From JANQOH01 sp965214495 (lineage in GTDB: Bacteria > Pseudomonadota > Alphaproteobacteria > UBA7887): a stretch of 64,000 bases of DNA. Shown one piece after another: positions 1-8,121 of the stretch. The stretch is from contig OZ243958.1 in NCBI GenBank assembly GCA_965214495.1, positions 2,976,001-3,040,000 of the forward strand, read 5' to 3'. Both the position numbers and the translations under genes were made by a program. A model generated the notes under the pieces. That model saw only the letters and a program-made list of their open reading frames with translations. It had not been told where the DNA came from and did not search any database. The number at the start of each line of letters is the position of its first letter. Position 1 is the first letter of the stretch.

Positions 1-2
1 GG

Positions 3-1121
3 CGACTGAAGCATACCGACTGGCTGGCGCTTGGCGAATGCGCTTCCTTGGTCGAGCACATCGCCGAGGCGCCACTCGACCCGGTGGTCACCGAACGCAT
101 CAACAAGATTTATCTCGTCAGGGGCGCTCTCGCGACGACGGCGATCGAGGGCAACACCCTGACCGAGGACGAAGTCCGCAGCCTGATCGATGGCGCGCTG
201 ACGCTACCGCCGTCGCGGGAATATCTCGGCAGGGAGATCGACAACATCGTCGCGGCATACAACGAGCTGATCGAAGAATTGACCGGAAGCGGGGCTGTTC
301 CTCTGACCGTCGAACGGATCCGGCGGATGAACGAAGCCGTGCTTCGCGATCTCGAGGTCGATGACTACGTCACTCCGGGACGGATCCGGGAAACGAACGT
401 ATCGGTCGGCGGTTATCACTGCCCGGTCTGGCAGGATGCGCGATTCCTGTTGGGGCGTCTGTGCGCGGAATTGAGAAAATTCCCGATTCCGTCCGAAGCG
501 GAACATGCGTTCTTCATCCTGAAGGCGGTCTTCGCGCATCTCTATCTCGTCTGGATTCATCCCTTCGGCGACGGCAACGGCCGCACGGCGCGGCTGATCG
601 AGTTCGCCATCCTCCTCGAAGCGGGCTTGCCACTCCCGGCGTGCCACTTGTTGAGCGATCACTACAACCGGACGCGAACCGAATATTACCATCAGCTTGC
701 GCGCGCCAGCGAGGAAGAGAACGGCATATACGGTTTCACGTCCTATGCGATCGCCGGACTGATGGACGGGCTTCGCGAACAGATCGAGGTCGTTCGGGAA
801 CACCAACGAGATGTCGCGTGGATCAACTTCGTCCACGAACGGTTCCGGGATATCAAAAGCGTTACCGCCCGCCGCCGCCGCGCTTTGGCGTTGGCGCTGC
901 CGCGGACGGGGGAGGAAATCAGGATCGCGGAGTTGTGGGCGTTGAACCCGGAACTTGCGCGCGAATACGCCAGGCTTTCTTACAGAACGCTGTTTCGCGA
1001 CGTCGCCGAGTTGACAAAACTCGGCCTGCTGACGGCGGGTCGCGAAAGGGGCGCGGTCAGGGCGAGGTGCGAGGACGTTCTGGCGCTGCGGCCGTGGCGA
1101 CACGAACCGAAGCCCGAGTAG
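3..1121 (+). CDS. Fic family protein (AMPylator-type), 5' end outside window
   Basis: Fic domain protein that would transfer AMP or another nucleotide moiety from a nucleotide to a target hydroxyl. The canonical catalytic motif HPFGDGNGRTAR lies at about nucleotides 558-593, with the catalytic His at 558-560. An inhibitory-helix motif (T-TAI-EG, the S/TxxxEG/N pattern) lies near nucleotides 135-153, which would make this an N-terminally autoinhibited (class II) Fic protein. The C-terminal third is basic and looks like a winged-helix domain, as in Fic/DUF4172-type proteins. The frame is open back to base 3, so the TTG at 48 is probably internal and the true start lies upstream of the window. 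It is convergent with the PLD-helicase. The target is unknown. Confidence 0.9.
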   Translation, partial: RLKHTDWLALGECASLVEHIAEAPLDPVVTERINKIYLVRGALATTAIEGNTLTEDEVRSLIDGALTLPPSREYLGREIDNIVAAYNELIEELTGSGAVPLTVERIRRMNEAVLRDLEVDDYVTPGRIRETNVSVGGYHCPVWQDARFLLGRLCAELRKFPIPSEAEHAFFILKAVFAHLYLVWIHPFGDGNGRTARLIEFAILLEAGLPLPACHLLSDHYNRTRTEYYHQLARASEEENGIYGFTSYAIAGLMDGLREQIEVVREHQRDVAWINFVHERFRDIKSVTARRRRALALALPRTGEEIRIAELWALNPELAREYARLSYRTLFRDVAELTKLGLLTAGRERGAVRARCEDVLALRPWRHEPKPE

Positions 1122-1356
1122 TGTCGCAGTTTGAAAATTATTGCGGTTCGTTCGGGTTCGTGTTGGTGACGACAGCGGGACGGCGGCGCCTCCAGGCCGC
1201 CAAGCGACGTCGTCCCGCCTGTAGGGGCGCCCCTTGTGGGCGCCCGAACCGCCGGACAGGCGGGCGACAAGGGAGGGCAACCACAAGGGTTGCCTCTACA
1301 GGGTTGTCGCGGTTCGTGTGGGGTCTTGCCGGCGATGACAGCGGGACGGCGCCGCC
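1122..1356. repeat. Intergenic hairpin-rich repeat region
   Basis: This stretch of about 235 bp lies between two convergent genes and has no convincing reading frame. It contains back-to-back hairpins: two copies of the self-complementary GGGCGCCC (1225-1232 and 1238-1245) separated by CTTGT, and a stem GGCAACC (1276-1282) / GGTTGCC (1288-1294) with a 5-base loop. No T-tract follows, so a rho-independent terminator is not evident. The composition resembles short dispersed intergenic repeats common in GC-rich genomes. It could serve both converging transcripts as a transcription barrier. Confidence 0.5.
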
Positions 1357-4300
1357 TCATTCCTTGTTCATTATGACGAGCCATGTGACCAGTTCGAAAT
1401 TTTCGGCGCCCTCGGGTCGCTCCGACCGCTTCGAGAGCCGCGCGCCGCGGGTCGTTCCAAGCTGGCGCAACTCTGCGCGTCGGAACGTCCCGGCGATGTC
1501 GCGCAGGGCGGCGGCGAGCATGGCGTCGTATTTCGCCATGCGCGTGCCGTGGTCGGTCTCGCGGTCGAAGGCGTTTTCCAGCGCTGCCGAGGCTTTCGTT
1601 CGGCCCGCGGCGAGCGCGCGAAACAGGGCGAGGCATTGCCCGGCCTGCCGGAACGTGTAGCGCACGCGGCCGTCGTCCCGCACATAGACGAGGAAATACG
1701 GGTGCAACCGGTTCGGCGCGACGTCCGCGGAAGCGGTCTTCTGGCGCAGGCAGAAGATCGCGCCGGGCCGGACCGCTTCGCTTGCATCCGCCGGACGCGG
1801 CGCGGCGACCGCACAAATGCCGAACGGCGCGGCCTCAAGCGCCTTACGGCTGGTCTGGATGTATTGCAGCAGGTCGGCGATGAAGTCGTCGAGCGTCAGA
1901 TCGCTCATCGCCACGCCGTCTTCGGCCTCCTCGATGTCGAGGATCTCGGTTCGCAGGCGCTTCAATTGCTCGTCGCGGAAGGTCAGTTCCGCCTGCGCCG
2001 TGCGTTCGCCGTTATCGAGCGGGTCGTCGAGACCGGTCGCCGCCGCGTCGGCGAGCGCCATGCGCGCCTCGACACGGTTCTTCAGATCCAGATAGCGGTC
2101 GAGGTCGGCGGTCGGCCAGAAATTGGTCATCGCCACCTGCGCGTTGCGGCTGCCGAGCCGGTCGATGCGCCCGAAGCGCTGCATCAGCCGCACCGGGTTC
2201 CAGTGGATGTCGTAGTTCACCACCAGGTCGCAGTCCTGAAGGTTCTGGCCTTCCGACAGGCAGTCGGTCGCGATCAATACGTCGATCCCGTCTTCGCCGG
2301 CCTCCGCCTGCTGCGCGCGCGGCGCGAAGCGCGCGAGGATCTCCGTCAGGTCGGACCCGCCGCCCGGGCTCGCATTGCCGGCGCCGCCGGTGACGAGCGC
2401 GATGCGCGCGTCGGGAATATCGACCTTGTCGTAGAGATAGCGGGCCGTGTCGGCGAAGGTGGTGAACACCAGCGCCTTGCGGTTGGGGCGGCCGTCCTTG
2501 TCGCAGGCGGGGCTGGCGAGCTTGTTCTTCAGCACCGCACGCAACCGGGCGAGCTTGGCGTCGCGCTCCGGAGTCACCTCCCCGGCGCGGCGCTGTAGTT
2601 CGGCGAAGATTCGCCGATCCTCGCGCAGGTCGCGGCGCCAGCGGTCGATGTCGAGTTCGCCGAGCCCGTATCGAACGCCGCGCCCGACGGCGAATTCCTC
2701 GTCCTCCTCGTCGCCGTCGGGCCGGAGGTCGAGTTCGCCCTCGACGCCGCCCGCGCGCCAGACGTCGATGCGGCGTTCGAGCGCGTCGATCTTCTCCAGG
2801 ATCCGCTCCGTCGTCAGCCGGAACGACTCGACCGAGCTTTCCAGGCGCTTGAGCAGGTTCACCCGCATCATGCCGACGAGCCATCGTTCGCGGTCGCGCT
2901 GGTCGAAACGGCGCTCGCTCTTCTCCGCCTCGAGGACGGAGGTATCGAGCAGATAGTCGGACGGGCGATACACCGCGAAGCGGAAGCCGCCGATGCGGTC
3001 GTGCATATCGTCGTAGGACAACGCGCCCCGAACGTCGGTCGGCGGGTGCAGGTTTTCCGGCCGGGCGCGTTCGGGGAAACCGCCGATCCGCGCGGTTTCT
3101 TCGGCGTAGTAGCGGCGCAGATGGTCGCGCGACCGGGCGATGGTCACGGCGTCGAGCAGAGTCAGGAAATCGGCGCCCAGGCGCGCGAACAGGTCGGCTT
3201 TCGTGACTCGCCCGCCCGCCCGGCGGTCGCGCTCCCAGCCCAGGAACTCGCGCTGGGCGACGCCGAACAGGGTCTGGATATCGCCGATTCCAAGCGAGTC
3301 GCGGAACGCGTCGCGGCGCTTTTCGGTCATCAGGTAAATCTGGTTGCGCAGGTCGCGCAGGCCGGTGTTGACCGGCGTCGCCGAGAGCATGAGGACTTTC
3401 GTCCGCGCGCCGTCGCGCATGACTTCCTCGAGCAGCCGGTTGTAGCGGCTGCGCCGGACCACGTTCCCGGCGTCGTCGGTGCGGTCGCGCCCCTCGTTGC
3501 GAAAGTTATGCGACTCGTCGATGACGACGAGATCGAAGGCGCCCCAGTTGAAGCGGGCGAGGTCGATCGGCCCCGCCCGGCCTTCGGACCGGCTCAGGTC
3601 GGTGTGCGCGAGGACGGTGTAGTTCAGACGGTCTTCGGCGAAAGGATTGTTGCGGTAGTTGGCCCAGGCGGCGTAGCGAACCCAGTTCTCCTCCAGTTTC
3701 TTGGGGCAGAGGACGAGAACTTTTTCGTTGCGCAGTTCGAAAAACCTGACGACCGCCAGCGCGGTCCAGGTTTTGCCCAGGCCCACGCTGTCGGCGAGGA
3801 TGCACCCGTTATGGCGCAGCAGACGGTTGATCGCGTTGGTCGCGCCGTCTTTCTGGAACTCGTAGAGCGCCCGCCACACGGCGGTGTCGTGAAGATGAAC
3901 GTCGCGGAGAAGCCCCTCGCGGTCGCGATGCTCGGCGAGCCGTTCGGCGAAGACATGGAACAGGGTCTTGTAATAGACGAATTCCGGCGCATACGCGGCG
4001 CCGAGCCGCTCGAGCGCCGCGAGAACTTCGGCCTTGACGTCGCGGGTCAACGACTCGTCGCGCCACAGGCCGTCGAACCAGAGCAGCAGCGCGTCGCGGT
4101 CCCCTTCGTTCCCGACTTCCAGATTGAGTTCGAGGTTCGGCGCCGCGCCGAAGCCGAGTCCGCGCCGCGTGAAGTTGGAACTGCCGAGGAGCGCGGCGGC
4201 GGAACTGTCCGGCGGCGCGACGTGATACATCTTGCCGTGGAGGAAATTGGCCCGTTCGACGGTGCGGACATCCACCCGCTCCCGGATCCAGTCGGCGCAG

Positions 4301-4590
4301 GCGCGGGCAAGGGGGCGTTGCGCGAGAACCCGCGCGAGGTCGATGCCGCCGTCCTCGTTCAGCCGGAACGGCCGGCTGTCCTGCCCGCCGGGATCCATCT
4401 CGCCGACGCCGCGCGGCTCGCCATAGAGAAAGCGCACGCGGCCGGCGCTGTCCAGAACGTCGCGCAGGGCCTCCCAGGCGTAGATCGTGAAATACGCCGA
4501 AACGATCGACAGGCGCGCGCCGGGTTCGATGCAGCCGCGCAGGACATCGCCGAGGCGGCGGTCCCTGTTGTCGACGATGGGGTTCGTCAC
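1357..4590 (-). CDS. Phospholipase D-like / SNF2-family helicase
   Basis: A 1077-residue two-domain protein. Residues 1 to about 190 form a PLD-like nuclease/phosphodiesterase domain with H118-x-K120 followed by the GSSNFT motif at 136-141. Residues 240-800 form a superfamily-2 SNF2-type ATPase: Walker A SVGLGKT at 268-274, DESH box at 358-361, a SATPVN motif III, and a C-terminal half with the QRFGRIDRLGS motif VI. The combination resembles stand-alone PLD-helicases of defence islands and the DrmC/DrmD pair of DISARM, but no DISARM partner is present. The GTG start at 4590 lies only 14 bp after the histidine kinase stop and has no strong ribosome site, so co-transcription with the MarR/OmpR/EnvZ genes is likely. 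The substrate is not deducible. Confidence 0.85.
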   Translation of the reverse strand: MTNPIVDNRDRRLGDVLRGCIEPGARLSIVSAYFTIYAWEALRDVLDSAGRVRFLYGEPRGVGEMDPGGQDSRPFRLNEDGGIDLARVLAQRPLARACADWIRERVDVRTVERANFLHGKMYHVAPPDSSAAALLGSSNFTRRGLGFGAAPNLELNLEVGNEGDRDALLLWFDGLWRDESLTRDVKAEVLAALERLGAAYAPEFVYYKTLFHVFAERLAEHRDREGLLRDVHLHDTAVWRALYEFQKDGATNAINRLLRHNGCILADSVGLGKTWTALAVVRFFELRNEKVLVLCPKKLEENWVRYAAWANYRNNPFAEDRLNYTVLAHTDLSRSEGRAGPIDLARFNWGAFDLVVIDESHNFRNEGRDRTDDAGNVVRRSRYNRLLEEVMRDGARTKVLMLSATPVNTGLRDLRNQIYLMTEKRRDAFRDSLGIGDIQTLFGVAQREFLGWERDRRAGGRVTKADLFARLGADFLTLLDAVTIARSRDHLRRYYAEETARIGGFPERARPENLHPPTDVRGALSYDDMHDRIGGFRFAVYRPSDYLLDTSVLEAEKSERRFDQRDRERWLVGMMRVNLLKRLESSVESFRLTTERILEKIDALERRIDVWRAGGVEGELDLRPDGDEEDEEFAVGRGVRYGLGELDIDRWRRDLREDRRIFAELQRRAGEVTPERDAKLARLRAVLKNKLASPACDKDGRPNRKALVFTTFADTARYLYDKVDIPDARIALVTGGAGNASPGGGSDLTEILARFAPRAQQAEAGEDGIDVLIATDCLSEGQNLQDCDLVVNYDIHWNPVRLMQRFGRIDRLGSRNAQVAMTNFWPTADLDRYLDLKNRVEARMALADAAATGLDDPLDNGERTAQAELTFRDEQLKRLRTEILDIEEAEDGVAMSDLTLDDFIADLLQYIQTSRKALEAAPFGICAVAAPRPADASEAVRPGAIFCLRQKTASADVAPNRLHPYFLVYVRDDGRVRYTFRQAGQCLALFRALAAGRTKASAALENAFDRETDHGTRMAKYDAMLAAALRDIAGTFRRAELRQLGTTRGARLSKRSERPEGAENFELVTWLVIMNKE

Positions 4591-4604
4591 GGCAGCGCGT
4601 CCGA

Positions 4605-5921
4605 CTACAAGGGCAGGCGCATTTCGGCGCGCAGGCCGCCGAGAGGCGAATCGGCGAGTTCGACGTCGCCGCCGTGGTCGCGCACGGCGTCGCGGGCGAT
4701 GGTCAGGCCAAGGCCGACCCCGCCCGTATCCAGGTTTCGCGCCTCGTCGAGGCGGAAGAAAGGTTTGAACACCGCTTCACGGCTGTCCGCCGGGATGCCG
4801 GGACCGTCGTCGTCGATCGTGATGACGACGGCGCCTCCGCGCCGCGAAATCGTCACCGACGCCGTGCGGCCGTAGCGGAGTGCGTTGCCGACGAGGTTGG
4901 TGAGCGCGCGCGCGATGGCGCCGGCGCGCAGCGTCGGCCGCAAGTCCGGCGCATGATTGACCAGCGAAACGGAGGCGCCACGCCGGCGCGCGTCGGCAAT
5001 TACGGATTCGACCAGCGCGTCGAGATCGGTTTCGGCCGACGGCTCGCCGCCTTCGCCGCGGGCGAAGGCGAGATAGCCCTCGATCATGCGTTCCATGTCG
5101 CCGATGTCGGAATCGAGTTCGCGCGCCGCGTCGCTGTCGGTGACCATCGCAAGCTGCAATTTCATGCGGGTCAGCGGGGTGCGCAGGTCGTGACTCACGC
5201 CCGCGAGCATCTCGGTGCGTTGTGCGATCTGCCGTCGGATGCGCCCGCGCATGCGCAGAAAGGCGCGCGCGGCCTGACGCACTTCGCGCGCCCCGCGCGG
5301 TTGGATATCGGCCTCGTCGACGCCCTTGCCGAAGCTGTCGGCCGCCTCGGCCAGACGCCGGATCGGCTGTATCTGACGGTGCAGGAAATAGACCGCCACG
5401 GCACACAGAACCACCGACGTGCCGACCATCCACAGGACGAAGATGTAGGTCGTCGAACTGAACAGCCGCTTGCGCGAGACATCGACATGCAACACGCCGG
5501 TCGGCAGTTCGACCGAGATCAACACCCGCCCCGGCGTGCTGCGGGTATCGAACCGGAAGGGATAGCCGATACTCTGCGGCAGGATTCGCGCCAGCATCCA
5601 ATCGACGGGGCCGAAAGCCGGATGCGGCGCCGCCGCCGGCAGCCCCTCTTCGGGCCGGAACGTCGCCTCGATGCCCAGATTATCGCGCATCCGGTCCCGC
5701 ACCCATGCCGGATCGACCTGTCCCCCGGGCGCTTCGATGGCGTCGATCAGGACGCGGATGTCGCCGGCGACGGAGAGAGTCAACCGGCGGCCGACGTCAT
5801 CCCAATGGCGGTTGTAGAACACGAACGCGGAGACGGCCTGCAACGCGACCAGGGGAACCATGACGATGAGCAACGACCGCCCGAAGAGGCCGCGCGGCAG
5901 GAAATCGCGCAAGGGACCCAC
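4605..5921 (-). CDS. EnvZ-type sensor histidine kinase
   Basis: Membrane sensor kinase of 438 residues. There is a transmembrane segment at about 15-35, a periplasmic domain of some 120 residues, a second transmembrane segment at about 157-180, a HAMP linker, a dimerisation/phosphoacceptor helix with GVSHDLRTPL (H244), an N-box (VGNALRYG) and a G1 box (DDDGPGIP). It would phosphorylate the OmpR-type regulator encoded just upstream, whose stop is 9 bp before this gene's GTG start. EnvZ-like architecture is clear; the stimulus is not. Confidence 0.93.
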   Translation of the reverse strand: MGPLRDFLPRGLFGRSLLIVMVPLVALQAVSAFVFYNRHWDDVGRRLTLSVAGDIRVLIDAIEAPGGQVDPAWVRDRMRDNLGIEATFRPEEGLPAAAPHPAFGPVDWMLARILPQSIGYPFRFDTRSTPGRVLISVELPTGVLHVDVSRKRLFSSTTYIFVLWMVGTSVVLCAVAVYFLHRQIQPIRRLAEAADSFGKGVDEADIQPRGAREVRQAARAFLRMRGRIRRQIAQRTEMLAGVSHDLRTPLTRMKLQLAMVTDSDAARELDSDIGDMERMIEGYLAFARGEGGEPSAETDLDALVESVIADARRRGASVSLVNHAPDLRPTLRAGAIARALTNLVGNALRYGRTASVTISRRGGAVVITIDDDGPGIPADSREAVFKPFFRLDEARNLDTGGVGLGLTIARDAVRDHGGDVELADSPLGGLRAEMRLPL

Positions 5922-5930
5922 GGGCGGCGC

Positions 5931-6599
5931 TCACCCCTCGCGCAGCACGTATCCGACGCCGCGCGCGGTCACCAGATGGCGCGGCTCGCGAGGGTCGGGT
6001 TCGATCTTGCGGCGCAGGCGGTTGATCTGCACATCGACCGAGCGCTCGGCGACGCCGGTCGCTTCGCTCAGCGCGGCGCGCGAGACTACCGCGCCCGGAT
6101 GCTCCGCCAGCGCCCGCAGCAACCCGGCCTCGGCCGCGCTCAGCGCGACCGGCGCGCCGTCGCGGCCGAGAGTCCCGCTCGCCGGCTCGAAGGCGAAACC
6201 GCCGAACCGGACTTCGCGCCGCCGCCGGCTGCGGCGCAAGATCGCGCGCAGGCGCAGGGTCAGTTCGCGCGGCTCGAACGGTTTGGCGAGATAGTCGTCG
6301 ACACCGCTTTCCAGCCCGGCGACACGCGCCTCCGGCGCGTCGGCCGCGGTGAGCATGAGGATCGGCAGGTCGCTGCCGCGGCGCAGCGACCGGGCGAAGG
6401 CGGCGCCGCTCTCGCCCGGCATCATCACGTCGAGCACCATGATATCGAAAACCAGACTCGCGAGCTTGGCGCGCGCGTCCGCGGCGTCGCATGCGGTCGC
6501 CACGAGAAAGCCGTTCTCGCCGAGATACCGGCGCAACAGCCGGCGCAGCCGGGCGTCGTCATCGACAACCAGCACATGCGCGTCGTCGCCGGCGTTCAC
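5931..6599 (-). CDS. OmpR/PhoB-type response regulator (PetR-like)
   Basis: A 222-residue two-domain regulator. The receiver domain has acidic residues at 13-15 (VDDDA), phosphoacceptor D57 (VLDVMMPG) and the conserved K106. It is followed by a winged-helix Trans_reg_C domain ending in the typical VTARGVGYVL. The GTG start overlaps the MarR stop codon (GTGA), indicating translational coupling. A MarR gene followed by an OmpR-type gene resembles petP-petR of Rhodobacter, where PetR controls cytochrome bc1 expression; whether that role applies here is inference. The cognate kinase follows directly. Confidence 0.93.
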   Translation of the reverse strand: MNAGDDAHVLVVDDDARLRRLLRRYLGENGFLVATACDAADARAKLASLVFDIMVLDVMMPGESGAAFARSLRRGSDLPILMLTAADAPEARVAGLESGVDDYLAKPFEPRELTLRLRAILRRSRRRREVRFGGFAFEPASGTLGRDGAPVALSAAEAGLLRALAEHPGAVVSRAALSEATGVAERSVDVQINRLRRKIEPDPREPRHLVTARGVGYVLREG

Positions 6600-7087
6600 G
6601 CCGCGGGGCGCCTGCGGAAGCGCGCCCGGTCCTCTTCCGTCATCAGCCCGAACAGAACGCTCGAAAACCCTTCCACCGCCCCGCCGCCGGCGGCGCGATA
6701 GGCGCGCGCGAGGCGGCCGCGCAGGGCCTTCGACAGGCGGCGTTCGAGCTCCCGCCCCTTGTCTGTGAGGCTGAGCAGACGCTGGCGCCGGTCCGCCTCT
6801 CCCCTTGCCTGCGCGATATAGCCCATGCGCGTCAGCTTGCCGAGAACACGGCTCAGGCTCTGCTTGGTGATCTTGAGGATGCCGAGCAGCCGCGCCACCG
6901 GGATGCCGGGATTGCGCCCGACGAAATGAATCACCCGGTGATGCGCCCGGCCGAGACCAAGCGGCGCCAGGATACGATCCGGTTCGGCGATGAAATCGCG
7001 GTAGGCGAAGAACAACAGTTCCATGCCGCGGTCGAGTTCCTGCTCGCGCAGGAACAACGGATTTACCGGCGACTTTATGTCAGTCAT
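6596..7087 (-). CDS. MarR-family transcriptional regulator (PetP-like)
   Basis: A 163-residue winged-helix repressor-type protein. The DNA-recognition region (VARLLGILKITKQSLSRVL) and the wing with the DRR motif (EADRRQRLLSLTDKG) are visible. It heads the four-gene leftward operon MarR-OmpR-EnvZ-PLD helicase. The ATG at 7087 lies inside an inverted repeat (7076-7096), which suggests autoregulation. There is no good ribosome-binding site upstream, so the transcript may be nearly leaderless. The effector is unknown. Confidence 0.9.
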   Translation of the reverse strand: MTDIKSPVNPLFLREQELDRGMELLFFAYRDFIAEPDRILAPLGLGRAHHRVIHFVGRNPGIPVARLLGILKITKQSLSRVLGKLTRMGYIAQARGEADRRQRLLSLTDKGRELERRLSKALRGRLARAYRAAGGGAVEGFSSVLFGLMTEEDRARFRRRPAA

Positions 7088-7096
7088 ATTGACATA
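7076..7096. promoter_or_regulatory. Inverted repeat operator candidate, MarR/ilvE divergent region
   Basis: Seven-base perfect arms TATGTCA (7076-7082) and TGACATA (7090-7096) separated by 7 bases. The repeat covers the MarR start codon and overlaps the TTGACA -35 box proposed for ilvE, the position expected for an autoregulatory MarR operator that also touches the divergent gene. Binding is inferred only. Confidence 0.45.
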
Positions 7097-7118
7097 TATG
7101 CACCGCCGGTGCTAGGCA
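7089..7118 (+). promoter_or_regulatory. Candidate sigma-70 promoter for ilvE-alaS
   Basis: A perfect -35 hexamer TTGACA at 7089-7094 is followed after 18 bases by a weak -10-like TAGGCA at 7113-7118. The ilvE start at 7212 would have a leader of roughly 85 bases with a good Shine-Dalgarno. The -10 match is poor, so the call is tentative. Confidence 0.35.
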
Positions 7119-7211
7119 GCGCAACCTTTCTCTGCCAGCGTATGCTCTACCGATGCCGGGCCGGGACGGGGACGTTCGTCACGGGTGCGCCGAGGGGAGA
7201 AAGGCACGGCC

Positions 7212-8114
7212 ATGCTCGACTTCGAGAATCACGACGGCTGGATCTGGTACAATGGCAAGATGGTGCCCTGGCGGGAAGCCACGCTGCACGTCCTGAGCCA
7301 CGGCCTGCACTATGCCTCCAGCGTCTTCGAGGGCGAGCGTGTCTATGGGGGCACGATCTTCCGCCTGACCGCGCATACCGAGCGCCTGTTCGAATCGGCG
7401 CGGCAGTTGGGGTTCGAGATCCCGTTCACGGTCGAGGCGATCGACGAGGCGTGCTACGCGGTATGCCGCAAGAACGCCATCGACGACGGCTATGTGCGCC
7501 CGGTGGCATGGCGGGGCAGCGAGATGATGGGAGTCTCGGCGCAGAAGAACCGCATTCACGTCGCCATCGCATCGTGGCAGTGGCCGTCCTATTTCGACCC
7601 CGACGCGCGGCTGAAGGGCATCAAGCTCGCCTGGTCGAAATGGCGGCGCCCCGATCCGGCCACCATCCCGGCCAAGGCCAAGGCTGCCGGCCTGTACATG
7701 ATCTGCACTCTGTCCAAGCACGCGGCCGAAGCGGAGGGCTGCGACGATGCGCTAATGCTCGACTGGCGCGGCCGGCTCGCCGAATCCACCGGCGCCAACG
7801 TCTTTCTCGCCATCGACGGCAAGCTGCATACGCCGACCCCCGACTGTTTTCTCGACGGCATCACCCGTCAATGCGTCATCGGCCTGGCGAGGAAACGCGG
7901 CATCGAGGTGGTCGAGCGCGTCATCATGCCGGCCGAGCTCCGGCGCGCCGACGAGGTTTTCCTCACCGGCACCGCGGCAGAAGTCACGCCGGTCGGCCAG
8001 ATCGACGACCTGCACTTTCAGCCGGGAGCGATCTGTCGGCAAATGATCGACGATTTCACGGCGTTGACGGAGGCCGAACGAAGCGCGCCCGCCCATATCG
8101 GCGCCGCCGAATAG
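7212..8114 (+). CDS. ilvE: Branched-chain amino acid aminotransferase
   Basis: PLP-dependent class IV aminotransferase (300 residues) interconverting branched-chain amino acids and their 2-oxo acids. Family signatures include the N-terminal HVLSHGLHYASSVFEGERVY, the PLP-lysine region AKAAGLYM, LMLDWRGRLAE-TGANVF, and the C-terminal EVFLTGTAAEVTPV phosphate-binding stretch. The ATG at 7212 is chosen over an upstream GTG at 7185 because a strong GGGGAGAAAGG lies about 8 bases before it. It is followed 7 bases later by alaS and is divergent from the MarR operon. Confidence 0.93.
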   Translation: MLDFENHDGWIWYNGKMVPWREATLHVLSHGLHYASSVFEGERVYGGTIFRLTAHTERLFESARQLGFEIPFTVEAIDEACYAVCRKNAIDDGYVRPVAWRGSEMMGVSAQKNRIHVAIASWQWPSYFDPDARLKGIKLAWSKWRRPDPATIPAKAKAAGLYMICTLSKHAAEAEGCDDALMLDWRGRLAESTGANVFLAIDGKLHTPTPDCFLDGITRQCVIGLARKRGIEVVERVIMPAELRRADEVFLTGTAAEVTPVGQIDDLHFQPGAICRQMIDDFTALTEAERSAPAHIGAAE

Positions 8115-8121
8115 GACCCCC

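Noticed and set aside
1357..4590. DISARM
   Set aside because: PLD and SNF2 modules occur in DISARM, but here they are fused in one protein and DrmA, DrmB and the methylase are absent.
3001..4875. A 624-codon open frame on the + strand opposite the PLD-helicase and kinase
   Set aside because: It is antisense to two genes with clear catalytic motifs, and its translation lacks any motif. Long antisense frames are expected at this GC.
7185..7211. Upstream GTG at 7185 as ilvE start
   Set aside because: It would place the strong GGGGAGAAAGG ribosome site inside the coding region; the ATG at 7212 has ideal spacing to it.
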